From assembly GCA_032433595.1 (NCBI GenBank), contig JASWJB010000421.1, forward strand, positions 1 to 31,136: DNA of 31,136 nucleotides, in the 5' to 3' direction. The stretch comes from Conoideocrella luteorostrata (taxonomy: Eukaryota; Ascomycota; Sordariomycetes; Hypocreales; Clavicipitaceae). The notes below the pieces were generated by a model. The model ran no database searches, was not told the DNA's origin, and saw only the letters and a program-made list of their open reading frames with translations. A program made the position numbers and the translations under genes. Each line of letters starts with the position of its first letter. Within the stretch, counting starts at the first letter, position 1. This document shows, one piece after another, positions 21,994 through 31,136 of this stretch.

Positions 21994-23413
21994 GAAGCAG
22001 GAAGCAAGAAGCTTTGTTATAGCAACGCTATGCTTAGAAGAAGTAAGTTTTCCGCATAACGTTGCATTGTGTGCGCATCCGTGCAGGCCCAGCCTCCATG
22101 GTAAGTATCAGGTGCATGACGCAAGTACAGGGATTCAATGGCAACGAGAAGAACGCAAAGAAGGCCTTGGGAATCGGGTATCGAGGACCGCGGACCAGGA
22201 AATAGACTATCTACACGCGCGGAACATGGTCTTTTATGTCTTAGAGTAGACCGCCAATGATGCCATAGATATCTGTCACACACAAAGCACACAAGGCAGA
22301 GTGAATTAAGACGGCAGCTCGGCGCGGCAGCTCAATGGTACACTAGCTAAACCTTCGTTGACGCAATGCAATAGATTGGGCAAGTGGCTGTTTCCCTTTC
22401 ATTAACGTAATACTGTAACTATGTATTCGAAATCTCTTGCTGGTAGGTTATCGACTACACCTGACATTATGCATGGGCCAAACCCCTTGTATCCGGCCAC
22501 GTACGGGTTGCAGTTAGATTCTTAGCCCCGAAATAGTATACGTGGTCTATAAGTAGACGTCTGTGTGTAGATCTGCTATTTGATGTCGTAAGATGACTTG
22601 AGAGGCGGAGAGTAACGTCGCAAGCGGAACGTCAGTGACAGCAAGGGAGGGGTTTCGACAACGTCTTCCCTCCTGGAGCACCTTTACTTATCCTTCCGTG
22701 ACCGATAATAAGAATATTGGCAGAGGCCAGTGATATCCACTCACTCACTCACGGCAGGCATCCTACGACACGGCCAGTATATCGCTTTCACCCCCTCTCT
22801 CCCGGTGGTTCCATTCCATCACAGCCACATACAGACCATAACCGCTGCAGACCGCGCTCCGAAACGTCATTGCCTAGTAGTTAGTCAGTTACACCGCACC
22901 TCCAAAGTGGGTTTGTCCCCGAACCCCAAACAAGCCGCGATAGTCCATTCTCTCTCACGGTCCCCGAAAAATAATTTCCCGCGTGGCTTCGTTACGCCGA
23001 GCTAGCTGAACTCCGCTATTGTAGTGGATAAAACAGCAAGAGCGCGGGAAGGGGACTCCTAGTTAGTTAATTAGTTAGTTGGCTACTCCTCCCGTCCATT
23101 TAGGGGGGGGGCGAGATGGACCACGAATGGCACTTCTGGAGTTGACGAGTAAGTCTACCTGATCGACGGTACGGAATGACACCAACAACAAAACCAACAA
23201 TGACAGCCATGACGGCATGGCAAGCTTTATAAGTGGCTGGTTGGTCCGCTGCTGAGACGGGATGAGCTGTCTCTACATATGCCGGTATGAGAGGGAAGCA
23301 ACTAATTAGTCGACATCACATAGAGACGGAGAGATATGTAAAGCCCCCCCCCTTCCCCCCGGGTCGGGTAGTTATCATGTATAAGATCAGAGCAAAGATC
23401 GACTGGTGCTAGT

Positions 23414-23422
23414 TACGGAGTA
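23414..23422 (+). repeat. TACGGAGTA copy
   Basis: Exact copy of the recurrent intergenic 9-mer, between the SRR1-like gene and dam1. Confidence 0.85.
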
Positions 23423-23540
23423 CATATGTGTATACGTGCATCCCAGACGTGCCCGTCTCGGGTGGGTTTACCGCGCCAATGGGCGACCCGAGGTGGCAAG
23501 TGTCTGATGCAACGGCAAGAGAGGGAGGCTGTGTGAGCGT

Positions 23541-23572
23541 CATGCCATGCCATGCCATACTATACCATGCCA
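23541..23572 (+). repeat. ATGCC pentamer microsatellite
   Basis: Tandem CATGC/CATAC pentamers with some substitutions. Simple-sequence DNA with no visible function. Confidence 0.8.
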
Positions 23573-24138
23573 CAATTGCACCTGCCAAAGCACTGGGGCA
23601 CTCTGCATCAGACGGACCAGACGTGTCATTATCCCATAGCCGCGCATCAGCCAAGAGCCGTATGAGGCTTGGCAAGCAGCCTCATCAGGGAAGCATGTAT
23701 ATTCTCTGGCTCAGCAATCTCATAGTCTATACCTCTCATGCCATCATCACAAAGCAAATATGACAAGAACTACGCACCTCATTTAGAAAGTTCTTTGATC
23801 TCATTTTAGCTTTGCCCTGTATTCTTGCAGTCTGTTACTAGCGTGTCCCACTATGACCAAACTAACTGGTACCTAGGATTTCTCCTAGCGATCCACCAAT
23901 GCCGGTTATTTTACTTTTTTGGCTCTAATGAAGGTTGCAAATGAGAGGGAATATACATATATCAAAACGACCAATAGCGGGCTAAACAGCCAAGAATGCC
24001 GAACAGACAAGAAGTAGAAAATGAATAAAATGCAGCCGTTTTTAAACAAAACATAAAAACACCCTTGATTCTTGGTGCGAAATTTATCATTCGAAGCAGA
24101 AGTCATCAATCTTCTTCCTTCCCTAAGATCCAAGCTTC

Positions 24139-25451
24139 CTAAGCACTAACAGCGTTTTGCCGGGCGGCTTGCTGTTCCGGGTTGGGCGTTAATCGGCTGT
24201 TCAGGCTGGGTTCGGGAATGCGAGAAGCCATGCGGTCGGGGACCAGGTCTGGCGAGACGGATCGAATGGGATATTCAGTGGCAGGAGTAGCTCGGAGGAG
24301 TCGTGAGGTGGTGGGCTGAGGAGAAAGAATGGTAGGAGAGCTGACTTCATCAACGCGGGTCTTGGGGACGACTCCATTGCCAGTGCGGACCTTGGAAGGC
24401 AGGATTTGCTCGAAACCAGCTTCCTTGGCGACCTTCTCGATGCTCTTGAAGTACTGTGATGGGAAAGTTAGTCAATTGAGTTCTAAATTTTCGGTTCCGA
24501 GGTGGATGGAAACAGCTGGAGCAAGTTTACCTTGACGGTCTTGACCTGGAGCTCGAGAGTAGCATCCTCATCGACCACGATCATAGGGTGAGGATGCAAC
24601 TGCAAGCTGGACAGAGTCCACATGTGGTTGACACCCTGCTCAATGCAGCGCTGCAGAGCAAGAGACTTGCGCTGACCCAAAATAATAACCACGACCTCAC
24701 GAGCCTCGAGGACCGTCTGGACACCAACAGTCAAGGCCATGCGGGGGACCTGATTGACGTCATTGTTGAAGAAGCGAGAGTTGGCAAGAATAGTGTCGTA
24801 GGCTAGGGTCTTAACACGGGTTCGGCTGGCCAAGCTGGATCCGGGCTCGTTGAAGGCGATGTGGCCGTCCTCGCCGATGCCAGCTAGAAAGAGATCAATG
24901 CCGCCAACGGCCTTGATAGCATCTTCGTACGCAACGCACTCGGCTTCGAGGTTGGAGGCGTTACCATTGAGGATGTGAACATTGGAAGGGTGGACGTTCA
25001 CGTGGGAGAAGAAGTTCTTCCACATGAAAGAGTGGTAGGACTCGGGATGGTCGCGGGGGATGCCCACGTACTCGTCCATGTTGAAAGTAACGACATGTTC
25101 AAAGGAGATCTGCGCTCAAGACCGTCAGCGTCCACTCCGGTTCGGAAGACGTTAAGCTTGCCATGCGGCCGAGCTTGCAATGCCATTTCGCATGCTATAA
25201 ACACTGAAGGCAATGGGACAAGACAAGACCTCAACTGGGAGAGAAATTTTTGGTTCGAAAATGTCGCTTACCTCACCAGCCTTATACTTTTCGACAAGGA
25301 TCTTGTACACGCCAAGAGGACTGGACCCTGTGGGCAGACCAAGAACGAACGGGTTCTCAGCAGTAGGATTAAAGGCCTTGATGCGGTCGACAATGTACGT
25401 GGCTACGTAGCTGCTAGCAGCCGAAGCGTCGTCGCGAATGATCAATCTCAT
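24139..25451 (-). CDS. dam1: Glucosamine-6-phosphate deaminase/isomerase with a C-terminal extension
   Basis: Exons 25451-25272, 25109-24531 and 24453-24139 join into 357 residues. The enzyme converts glucosamine-6-phosphate to fructose-6-phosphate and ammonia, which feeds amino sugar carbon into glycolysis. The NagB core is fully conserved: [11 protein letters not shown] near 39-49, [20 protein letters not shown] with Asp72, and [20 protein letters not shown] with Asp141, His143 and Glu148. These match the E. coli NagB numbering for proton transfer and ring opening. The core ends near residue 270. About 85 further residues, rich in Ser, Pro and Arg, form a tail absent from bacterial NagB (266 residues). 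The introns are clean (donors GTAAGC and GTAAAC; the second has a GACTAAC branch and CACAG acceptor). The ATG has A at -3. The gene is divergent from hxk3 across 3.9 kb. Confidence 0.95.
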
Positions 25452-27205
25452 TTTCGGTGAGAAAGTTTTGAATAATGGTTAAAGGTGTGGTGATGATGGC
25501 TGAAGTGTTAGGTGGGTGTGTAAGTGATGTCACAGACTAGCCGAGACGGATGGATCAGTCAGTTATGGTCCGAGGAATGATGAAGGGAGCAAGACAACTG
25601 CCGTCTTGTAGTACGGAAGTTGAAGGGACAAAGATAAAAATGGGCAAGGTGAGGCAAAGGAAACTAAGGTTAAGGTACCAGCAAGTCCGAAAGCTAGAAC
25701 ATGTCATGTAGCAGAATCGACAGAGACGGCATGGAACCTGGGGGAGGAAACAAAAATTTATGAGACCAGACAGCAAGTAGCTCGATGTAATGTGAAATGG
25801 TGGGCCGGCAGTCGGATGCTTGGGCGTGCTGCAACAATGCTCCGTAATGCGTCTGGTGCATTCATACAGAGACAAGCCGTCAATCCACGAGAGGGCCACG
25901 GGTGTGTCACGATTTCAACGGTGCGGTCTTACTGGTAGAGGCAATTGCGACCCAGGAGCTCCTTCTCCAACTCCGTCTCGCCAAGATAATTTTACCAGGC
26001 GGCCGTCTAGCTCAAGTGCTAGCCAGACCCCTCCAAAGTCACTGGCATCTACGGGTGCTGTATGAACAGTCACGACCGGCGACCCGAATAGAACCAAAGG
26101 CTACGAGATAGGGCCATTGCCTATTGTTTGTTGCCAGTGTCCAGCCCCTGGCGCAAAAACCGCCAGTTGCATGCCATCATGTCGTGGTGGAGCGCCCTCG
26201 GTTTTCCAGAGAAGCTGGATGGAACGTCACTGCATGCTCTGGCGGACAATCGCGATGCCCCACCCGGCCACTGGAGACAAACAACTGTGCGGCGATGCAT
26301 CTGCTACGATCACCCTGACGATGTGGGGAACTTTGACTTCAAGCAACCGTGCCTGCATGAGAGCCTTGGTCCGACTGTTAATGAGCCCGTGCTGATAAGA
26401 TAGGGGCAATTTATGATTCCGCAAATAATGCTCGAAGCTTCCTCCCGTGTTCCAGAAACCAGACGCATGTTAACATGGCTGAGAGAGGAGGCACAAGATT
26501 TGCACATGAGACACATTACAACATGGCTTACTGATGATAAAAGAGACAAAACTTGGGTGCACCAAACATCTAGCACATATCGCAAAACAACTACGGGCTG
26601 GAATCATACACCAGGCCCCGGCCACACATTCAGTTCCCTCAGCGTGGGGGAGTTGCAGCAAATATTGATCGTGCCGTCTTTACGTTCCCCCACGTAGTCA
26701 GGATAATATTATAGCGATTTTCCCAAACGATTAGTTTTGCGAAACATGCAGGTATCTGAATTGATTGATTATGTTTGCTTGTGTTGCTGGAGGATCTCGA
26801 TTCATCAAAACCACATATACGGCGCCAATCGTTGCGCAAACTGAAAGTCGTTCAAGGAAGTGGCTTTTCGGTGACTTCTTTAGACGGCTAGGGTACTCTG
26901 TAGATCTTTGAGCAATTGTACCGGGGCTGACAACCTGCGCAAATCATCTACTAGCTCTAGACTGATAATCAGCTTACAAGGCAAGCGAATAGCATGTCTG
27001 ATCGTGGCTTCTGCGATGTTAATATGCATGCATGTGCTATGTGATGGTAGCCAGTCGGCCAGCTGTCACCAGGACATTTCGGACATGGCGTCTAGCGCGT
27101 ACTATCCAACCACATGCAACAATTGACTTGTTGGTAGAGGAGGAAGACAGGCTTACGATAGACGATGGTGCCCAAAAAGGAAAGAGCCTTTTAATCAACC
27201 CTGCC

Positions 27206-27214
27206 TACGGAGTA
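27206..27214 (+). repeat. TACGGAGTA copy
   Basis: Exact copy of the recurrent intergenic 9-mer in the dam1-hxk3 divergent region. Confidence 0.85.
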
Positions 27215-28995
27215 CCTGAGTAAATAATGTGCCACTCATTCCTTCTCGTATTGGAGAGCATCTTGTTCGTCCTTGGAGACTGAGTACGGTGTAGCTTCAT
27301 CGTGATTTGATTTGCCTGACCTGACGCGTCACTGTTGCGTTTGTTCATCAGACATACGACTTATGGACATCATACAACCACTGCACTGCCACCAGCAAGA
27401 ACAAAGAGAACAAAGAGACGCCTAGCATTTGATGTTCCCATACCGTCGCGGGTTAATTATTAATAAATTCTAGTGTGGCTACGCTGCTACAATTCTCAAC
27501 GCGCTTTACTACTCAACATGCCTCGTACCCAGCCTGGGGGCCAACCCGAACCAACAAGACGTTGCAAATTCGGGCACAAAACACGGAGCAGTCCATGTAG
27601 AATTCAATGCCACGATGTGCAGGCATAACTAGCCCAATGCCTTGGTAGGAGATGCGCCCGTCGTCCCGCCCCCAGACTTCAGCGCCACAGGCCAGAAACC
27701 AGAATGGCAGTGTTCTGCAGTTCTGAAGCTTCTCTGGAGCAGGTCGAAGCTCCATCTCAGCGAGGTATGTGTGGTACTGCCCTGTACGTACGTAGCCTTA
27801 CTTACTTACTCTTTGCAGCGCAAGAATAGGCGTCGTCAACCGTCTCACAGTCGCTTTCGTACAGTACCTGCTCACTAGTACTCCATATACTCCGCAGTAA
27901 CTCACCCGCACATTTGACTGACAGATGTCCCCACGCCACCTTATTAGCGCCGATGCACCCACCGCAACGTTACAGCCCCAGCTTTTTTTTGGGTCAGTCT
28001 CTAAAAGATTTGCACCAAACATGGCAATCGGCCATCTATCCGCAGCCAGCCACGGTCCCAACATGTGGTAGCGAAACGCACCCAGCCTGGCAGAAGACTG
28101 ACTGTTGGTTGACTGCCAACCTTGGCACACAGCAAGTCAACCGACCAGACAGACCACTGTTGCGCTTGTAGCAACAGCAACAGCCACATACCAGCCTACC
28201 AGCCCGGCCCGGCTTGGAAACCCAATTGTGGTTTGCTTGTCTGCATCGTGGGCATGGCACGCAGCGATCCTCTCCCTACCTTCTTGCCCACGACCAGACC
28301 ACCAGGACCTCGACCCACGATCCACAATTGGCATACCCCAGGCATTCTCCGTCCGTTCTTTTGCGCTGTCGTGTGCGTCTCGCCCTCACCACCCCCGTGC
28401 AAACAGCACTCGACTATTGGCTCCGCCCTGCCTTCCCCCCATCATCTCCATATTGTTACGGCACTCGGGTGTGTGCGACGTTGGAGAGGTGAGCGAGCGT
28501 GGCCGTAGACTGTCAACACCAAACAACGGCACGAGACGGGGAAACGCAACGGTGGGCCATCGTGTTTAACCAGGCTCGACGCTATCGACCTTTTTTAACT
28601 GACGGTGCCTAGCGGCTGCGTCTCCCTGCAACCTCCATCCAACTGTGTTTACCGTTGCAAGACATGCCTGAGCCTGGATCCGGGTGCTGCTGCTGGCTGT
28701 TGGCGCACTGCGACTTTTCTCTGGCGTGAGCCCTTTTTAGTTGTATACGACTTTGACTCCTGCTTTGCCCCCTTCCACACTTGCAAAACGAAGCTTGTCC
28801 GAAATTGCCTCTAAACCTGGACAGGTTCCATTCAGTCATCCTGTCCGTCTCCAGGTCAGGTTCCCCCGTATTTGACCTGCTTTTTATGATCGGCCCGTCC
28901 TGTGTTGTGTTGTGTCGTCTCATATTGGTTCTTGGGCTCCGTCCTGCCTGCAGTACCAGACCATACATACCATACCAACTCGGCCCATCCGACTC

Positions 28996-29103
28996 TTTTG
29001 CGGCATCTTCCCTTTGCTCATTACTTTCGCTCCTACTTTTCCTATTCCCGCGAAGACGCCGTATACTAGACACTAGCTCGGCTTGCTACGTTTATTTTGC
29101 GCC
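28996..29103 (-). promoter_or_regulatory. Pair of Ndt80-type (MSE-like) sites upstream of hxk3
   Basis: GCCGCAAAA (minus strand, 28996-29004) and GGCGCAAAA (minus strand, 29095-29103) both match the yeast Ndt80 middle sporulation element consensus gNCRCAAAA. They lie about 310 and 215 bases before the hxk3 start. Given an Ndt80-type regulator in the same cluster, binding by Ron1 is plausible, but the true Ron1 site is not known to me and chance matches are possible. Confidence 0.35.
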
Positions 29104-29311
29104 TATACAACCTTCCCGGACACGTTCGGCGTTTTCTCGTAGCCTGGTCGATCTTACGTCTGATTTAGCTATTTTTTCTTTGTTTAGTTCGACCCCGAAT
29201 AGCTGTTACCTCATTGCCCCTGTTTGCCCAAAACCCAAACCTTTATCTGTTGACCAGCTCCCACATCTTCACGTCACCTTCCTTCTCTTTTGGCAGCTCT
29301 CGTTTAAGCCA

Positions 29312-29341
29312 ATGTTATGCACAGCGTTGTACTCGCAATGA
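29312..29341 (+). promoter_or_regulatory. Short upstream ORF overlapping the hxk3 start region
   Basis: An ATG at 29312 opens a 9-codon frame ending in TGA at 29339-29341. It overlaps the first in-frame hxk3 ATG (29317), and its stop overlaps the second (29338) as ATGA, an arrangement compatible with stop-and-reinitiate or leaky scanning. Evidence is positional only. Confidence 0.45.
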
Positions 29342-31088
29342 CGAACTTCCAAAAAGCTTTCCTCGCTGCCATTGTCAAGAGCTTGCTTCGCGGCAAGTCT
29401 CTGATACAAGCCATCCTGGCTTACTGGGTGAGCCCGTTGACGGTCAGGGCCGGCGGAGGGAAGCCTTCCAAAACGTTGCAAGAGTTTCTCAAGGAGGCTG
29501 AGGCAGCTCTACTTGGACCAGTGAGTGGTGAAGGGCTTCAGGAGCTTTCTGCCGGGTTGAAGAAACAGTTCATCGAGCGCTTGCAAAATGACGAGCAATG
29601 CATGCTGCCCTCTTATAGTCACCAGTTACCGTTCGGAAGCGAGTGTGGAGAGTATGTGGCTTTGGATGTCGGCGGCTCAACCCTGAGAGTCGCTGTCGTG
29701 GCGCTGCGTGGTCGTGAGGCAGAGACCGACAAGCAGAGTGAGATCGTCAGCATGCACAACTATCGTATCGGCAAGGACATCAAGGACCTGAAGGGAATGG
29801 CTTTTTTCGACTGGATGGCCCAGAAGATCACCGAGACTTTGGCCGAGAGCGGTAATCATGAGCACAGCCTCGAGAAACCGCTTCCCGTTGCTTGTGCATG
29901 GAGCTTCCCTATCGAGTAAGTATTCTGTCCTTCAGCACTTTCATCTGGTTTTCTTGTCAATTGCTGCGACGGAACTGCAATCTGACTGTGACTAGGCAAA
30001 CATCCATGGGTGGCGGGAAGCTCCTGCCAATGGGCAAGGCTTTCTTGGCAGACCAAGGATTGTTGGGCAAGGATCTCGGAGAAATCATCAGGCAGGCTTG
30101 CAAGAACCAAGGCCTTCATGTTGAACTGCGAGCCATTTTGAACGACTCCAGTGCCTGCCTCCTGTCCCGCGCCTACTCGTACACATCCACCCGATTTGGA
30201 CTGATATTGGGCACTGGGGTCAACCTGGCTGCCTACCTTCCTGTGCTGAGCATTGGCAAGAAGAAGTTCGGCGTTCGACCTGAAGCATGGCTTGATGAGG
30301 CTAGCCATGTCATTGTCAACACGGAACTGGGTATGTTTGGTCACGATATCCTGCCGCTCACGAGATGGGATCGGGCGTTGACTAAACAACATCCCCGCCC
30401 CGACTTTCAGCCTCTAGAACATCTCGTCAGCGGCATGTATCTTGGTGAAATTGTTCGATTGGCACTTCTTGAGGCTATTGAGACCACTGGTCTCCTTGGC
30501 GGCATCGTGCCTCCCTCGTTGAAAGGCGGATACTCACTAGGAACCGACACAATCTCCATGATTGAAAGGTAAGCCATTCGTGGACTTTGGTCTTTGCAAT
30601 CTTTTTATGTTTTATACCCTATTAACATCATTATTAGCGACACCTCCTCTAATCTTGAAGACGCCATCAGAATCTTTTCTGAGCGTCACCCTTCCAAGTA
30701 CCAGCCCACCACTTTCGATCTCTCTGCCATCAAAGCCATTTCCTCTTTCGTGTCTGTTCGTTCCAGCGCTCTAGTTGCTACCTGCGTTTTTACCTTGTGG
30801 GACCTGCGTTTGGATTTCGAGCAACAGTACATCGATCCACTGCCTGTATCGTCGCCTGAGAGAAAGCGCGTCGAAGCTGATATGAAGCTGGAGAGTACAA
30901 CGGTGGCATTCAACGGCAGCGTTATCGAAAACTACCCCGGGTATCTTACCAGCTGCCAACGTTATTTGAATGATTTGGTTGAGAGTAAAGGCTTACCTGA
31001 ACGTCGAAACATTGGCCTTGTTCCCGCCAAGGAGAGTTCATTGATGGGCGCCGCAGTTGCGCTGGCGTGTGTTGAACGTCATGATTAA
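29317..31088 (+). CDS. hxk3: Hexokinase-family protein, probable GlcNAc kinase
   Basis: Exons 29317-29915, 29996-30568 and 30638-31088 join into 540 residues. The fold is fungal hexokinase: phosphate-1 motif ALDVGGSTLRVAVVAL (about 115-130), WSFPIEQ near the sugar site, LND with the presumed catalytic Asp250, LILGTGVNLAAYLP (269-282), VNTELGMFGH (307-316), EHLVSGMYLGEIVRL, and NIGLVPAKESSLMGAAVALA near the end. Several positions differ from glucose hexokinases (STLR for TNxR, NTELG for NTEWG, ESS for DGS), which fits a diverged kinase. The cluster position suggests phosphorylation of GlcNAc to GlcNAc-6-phosphate, the first cytoplasmic step, as for Hxk3 in T. reesei. The N-terminal 11-43 stretch is hydrophobic and could be a membrane or organelle signal. 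Start 29317 or 29338 is possible; both have G at -3. Introns have donors GTAAGT and GTAAGC. Confidence 0.9.
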
Positions 31089-31136
31089 GTTTCGCCACAG
31101 CCTTTTATTATCATAACTTTTTTTTTTTTGTTTTTT

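Larger units (their letters stand above)
21994..24138. other. Intergenic stretch between the SRR1-like gene and dam1
   Basis: About 2.1 kb between two convergent genes. It holds low-complexity patches: a TTAGTTA-type run near 23060-23081, a G8 tract near 23104, C-rich runs near 23345-23360, and ATGCC pentamers at 23541-23572. One TACGGAGTA is at 23414-23422. The length is surprising for a purely 3' region, but I found no coding motif on either strand. Confidence 0.45.
25452..29316. promoter_or_regulatory. Long divergent region between dam1 and hxk3
   Basis: About 3.9 kb between two head-to-head pathway genes, so it should hold both promoters and leaders. Ndt80-type sites (gNCRCAAAA) are seen at 26150-26158 (plus), 28996-29004 (minus) and 29095-29103 (minus). 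TACGGAGTA lies at 27206-27214, and partial copies near 25612 and 27888. A frame at 27645-27900 contains an intron-like GAG|GTATGT...CTTTGCAG segment but no ATG. From about 28100 the plus strand is C/T-rich, as expected for a long hxk3 leader. A 74-codon ATG frame at 26179-26403 is the best coding candidate but is weak. Confidence 0.5.

Noticed and set aside
27645..27900. Frame with an intron-like GTATGT...CTTTGCAG segment
   Set aside because: There is no ATG before the frame, an in-frame stop lies just upstream at 27630-27632, and the short product is not recognisable. It could be a leader intron, but nothing supports that directly.
28105..28569. 154-codon frame and several overlapping plus-strand frames before hxk3
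   Set aside because: They arise from C/T-rich leader-type sequence open in more than one frame, without family similarity.

Overview
The window looks like nuclear DNA from a filamentous ascomycete, most likely a Sordariomycete and probably in the Hypocreales (inference). The genes are broken by short GT-AG introns with CTAAC/CTGAC-type branch sites. Intergenic stretches are long and pyrimidine-rich, and the gene content is fungal: an Opi3-type methyltransferase, Rxt2, and an Ndt80-like factor next to N-acetylglucosamine (GlcNAc) genes. All exon structures below were built by hand from splice signals and reading-frame continuity.

Left third (1-7750). A possible partial exon touches the left edge. 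A decayed F-box/DUF6546-type gene follows (about 1190-2810). Two apparently intact housekeeping genes lie on the minus strand: a phospholipid N-methyltransferase of the Opi3 class (3289-4238) and Rxt2, a subunit of the Rpd3L histone deacetylase complex (5328-6877).

Right three quarters (7751-31088). This is a GlcNAc catabolic cluster of the kind known from Trichoderma reesei. From left to right it holds: a GH3 beta-N-acetylglucosaminidase fused to a GNAT-like region (nag3, minus, 7751-10985); GlcNAc-6-phosphate deacetylase (dac1, plus, 12558-14173); an Ndt80/PhoG regulator of the RON1 type (ron1, plus, 18091-19915); an SRR1-like protein gene (plus, 20743-21993); glucosamine-6-phosphate deaminase (dam1/nagB-like, minus, 24139-25451); and a hexokinase-like GlcNAc kinase (hxk3, plus, 29317-31088). 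The inferred route is: Nag3 releases GlcNAc from chitin-derived sugars, Hxk3 phosphorylates it, Dac1 removes the acetyl group, and Dam1 deaminates and isomerises the product to fructose-6-phosphate. Ron1 probably switches the set on. No GlcNAc transporter (NGT1 type) is visible; it could lie beyond the right edge or elsewhere.

Most worth a second look: the GH3-GNAT fusion and its non-canonical GH3 catalytic positions; the SRR1-like gene inside the pathway cluster; upstream ATGs overlapping the starts of ron1 and hxk3; a strongly over-represented intergenic motif TACGGAGTA/TACTCCGTA; and the long C/T-rich regions upstream of ron1 and hxk3. I saw no tRNA, rRNA, CRISPR array or intact transposon.
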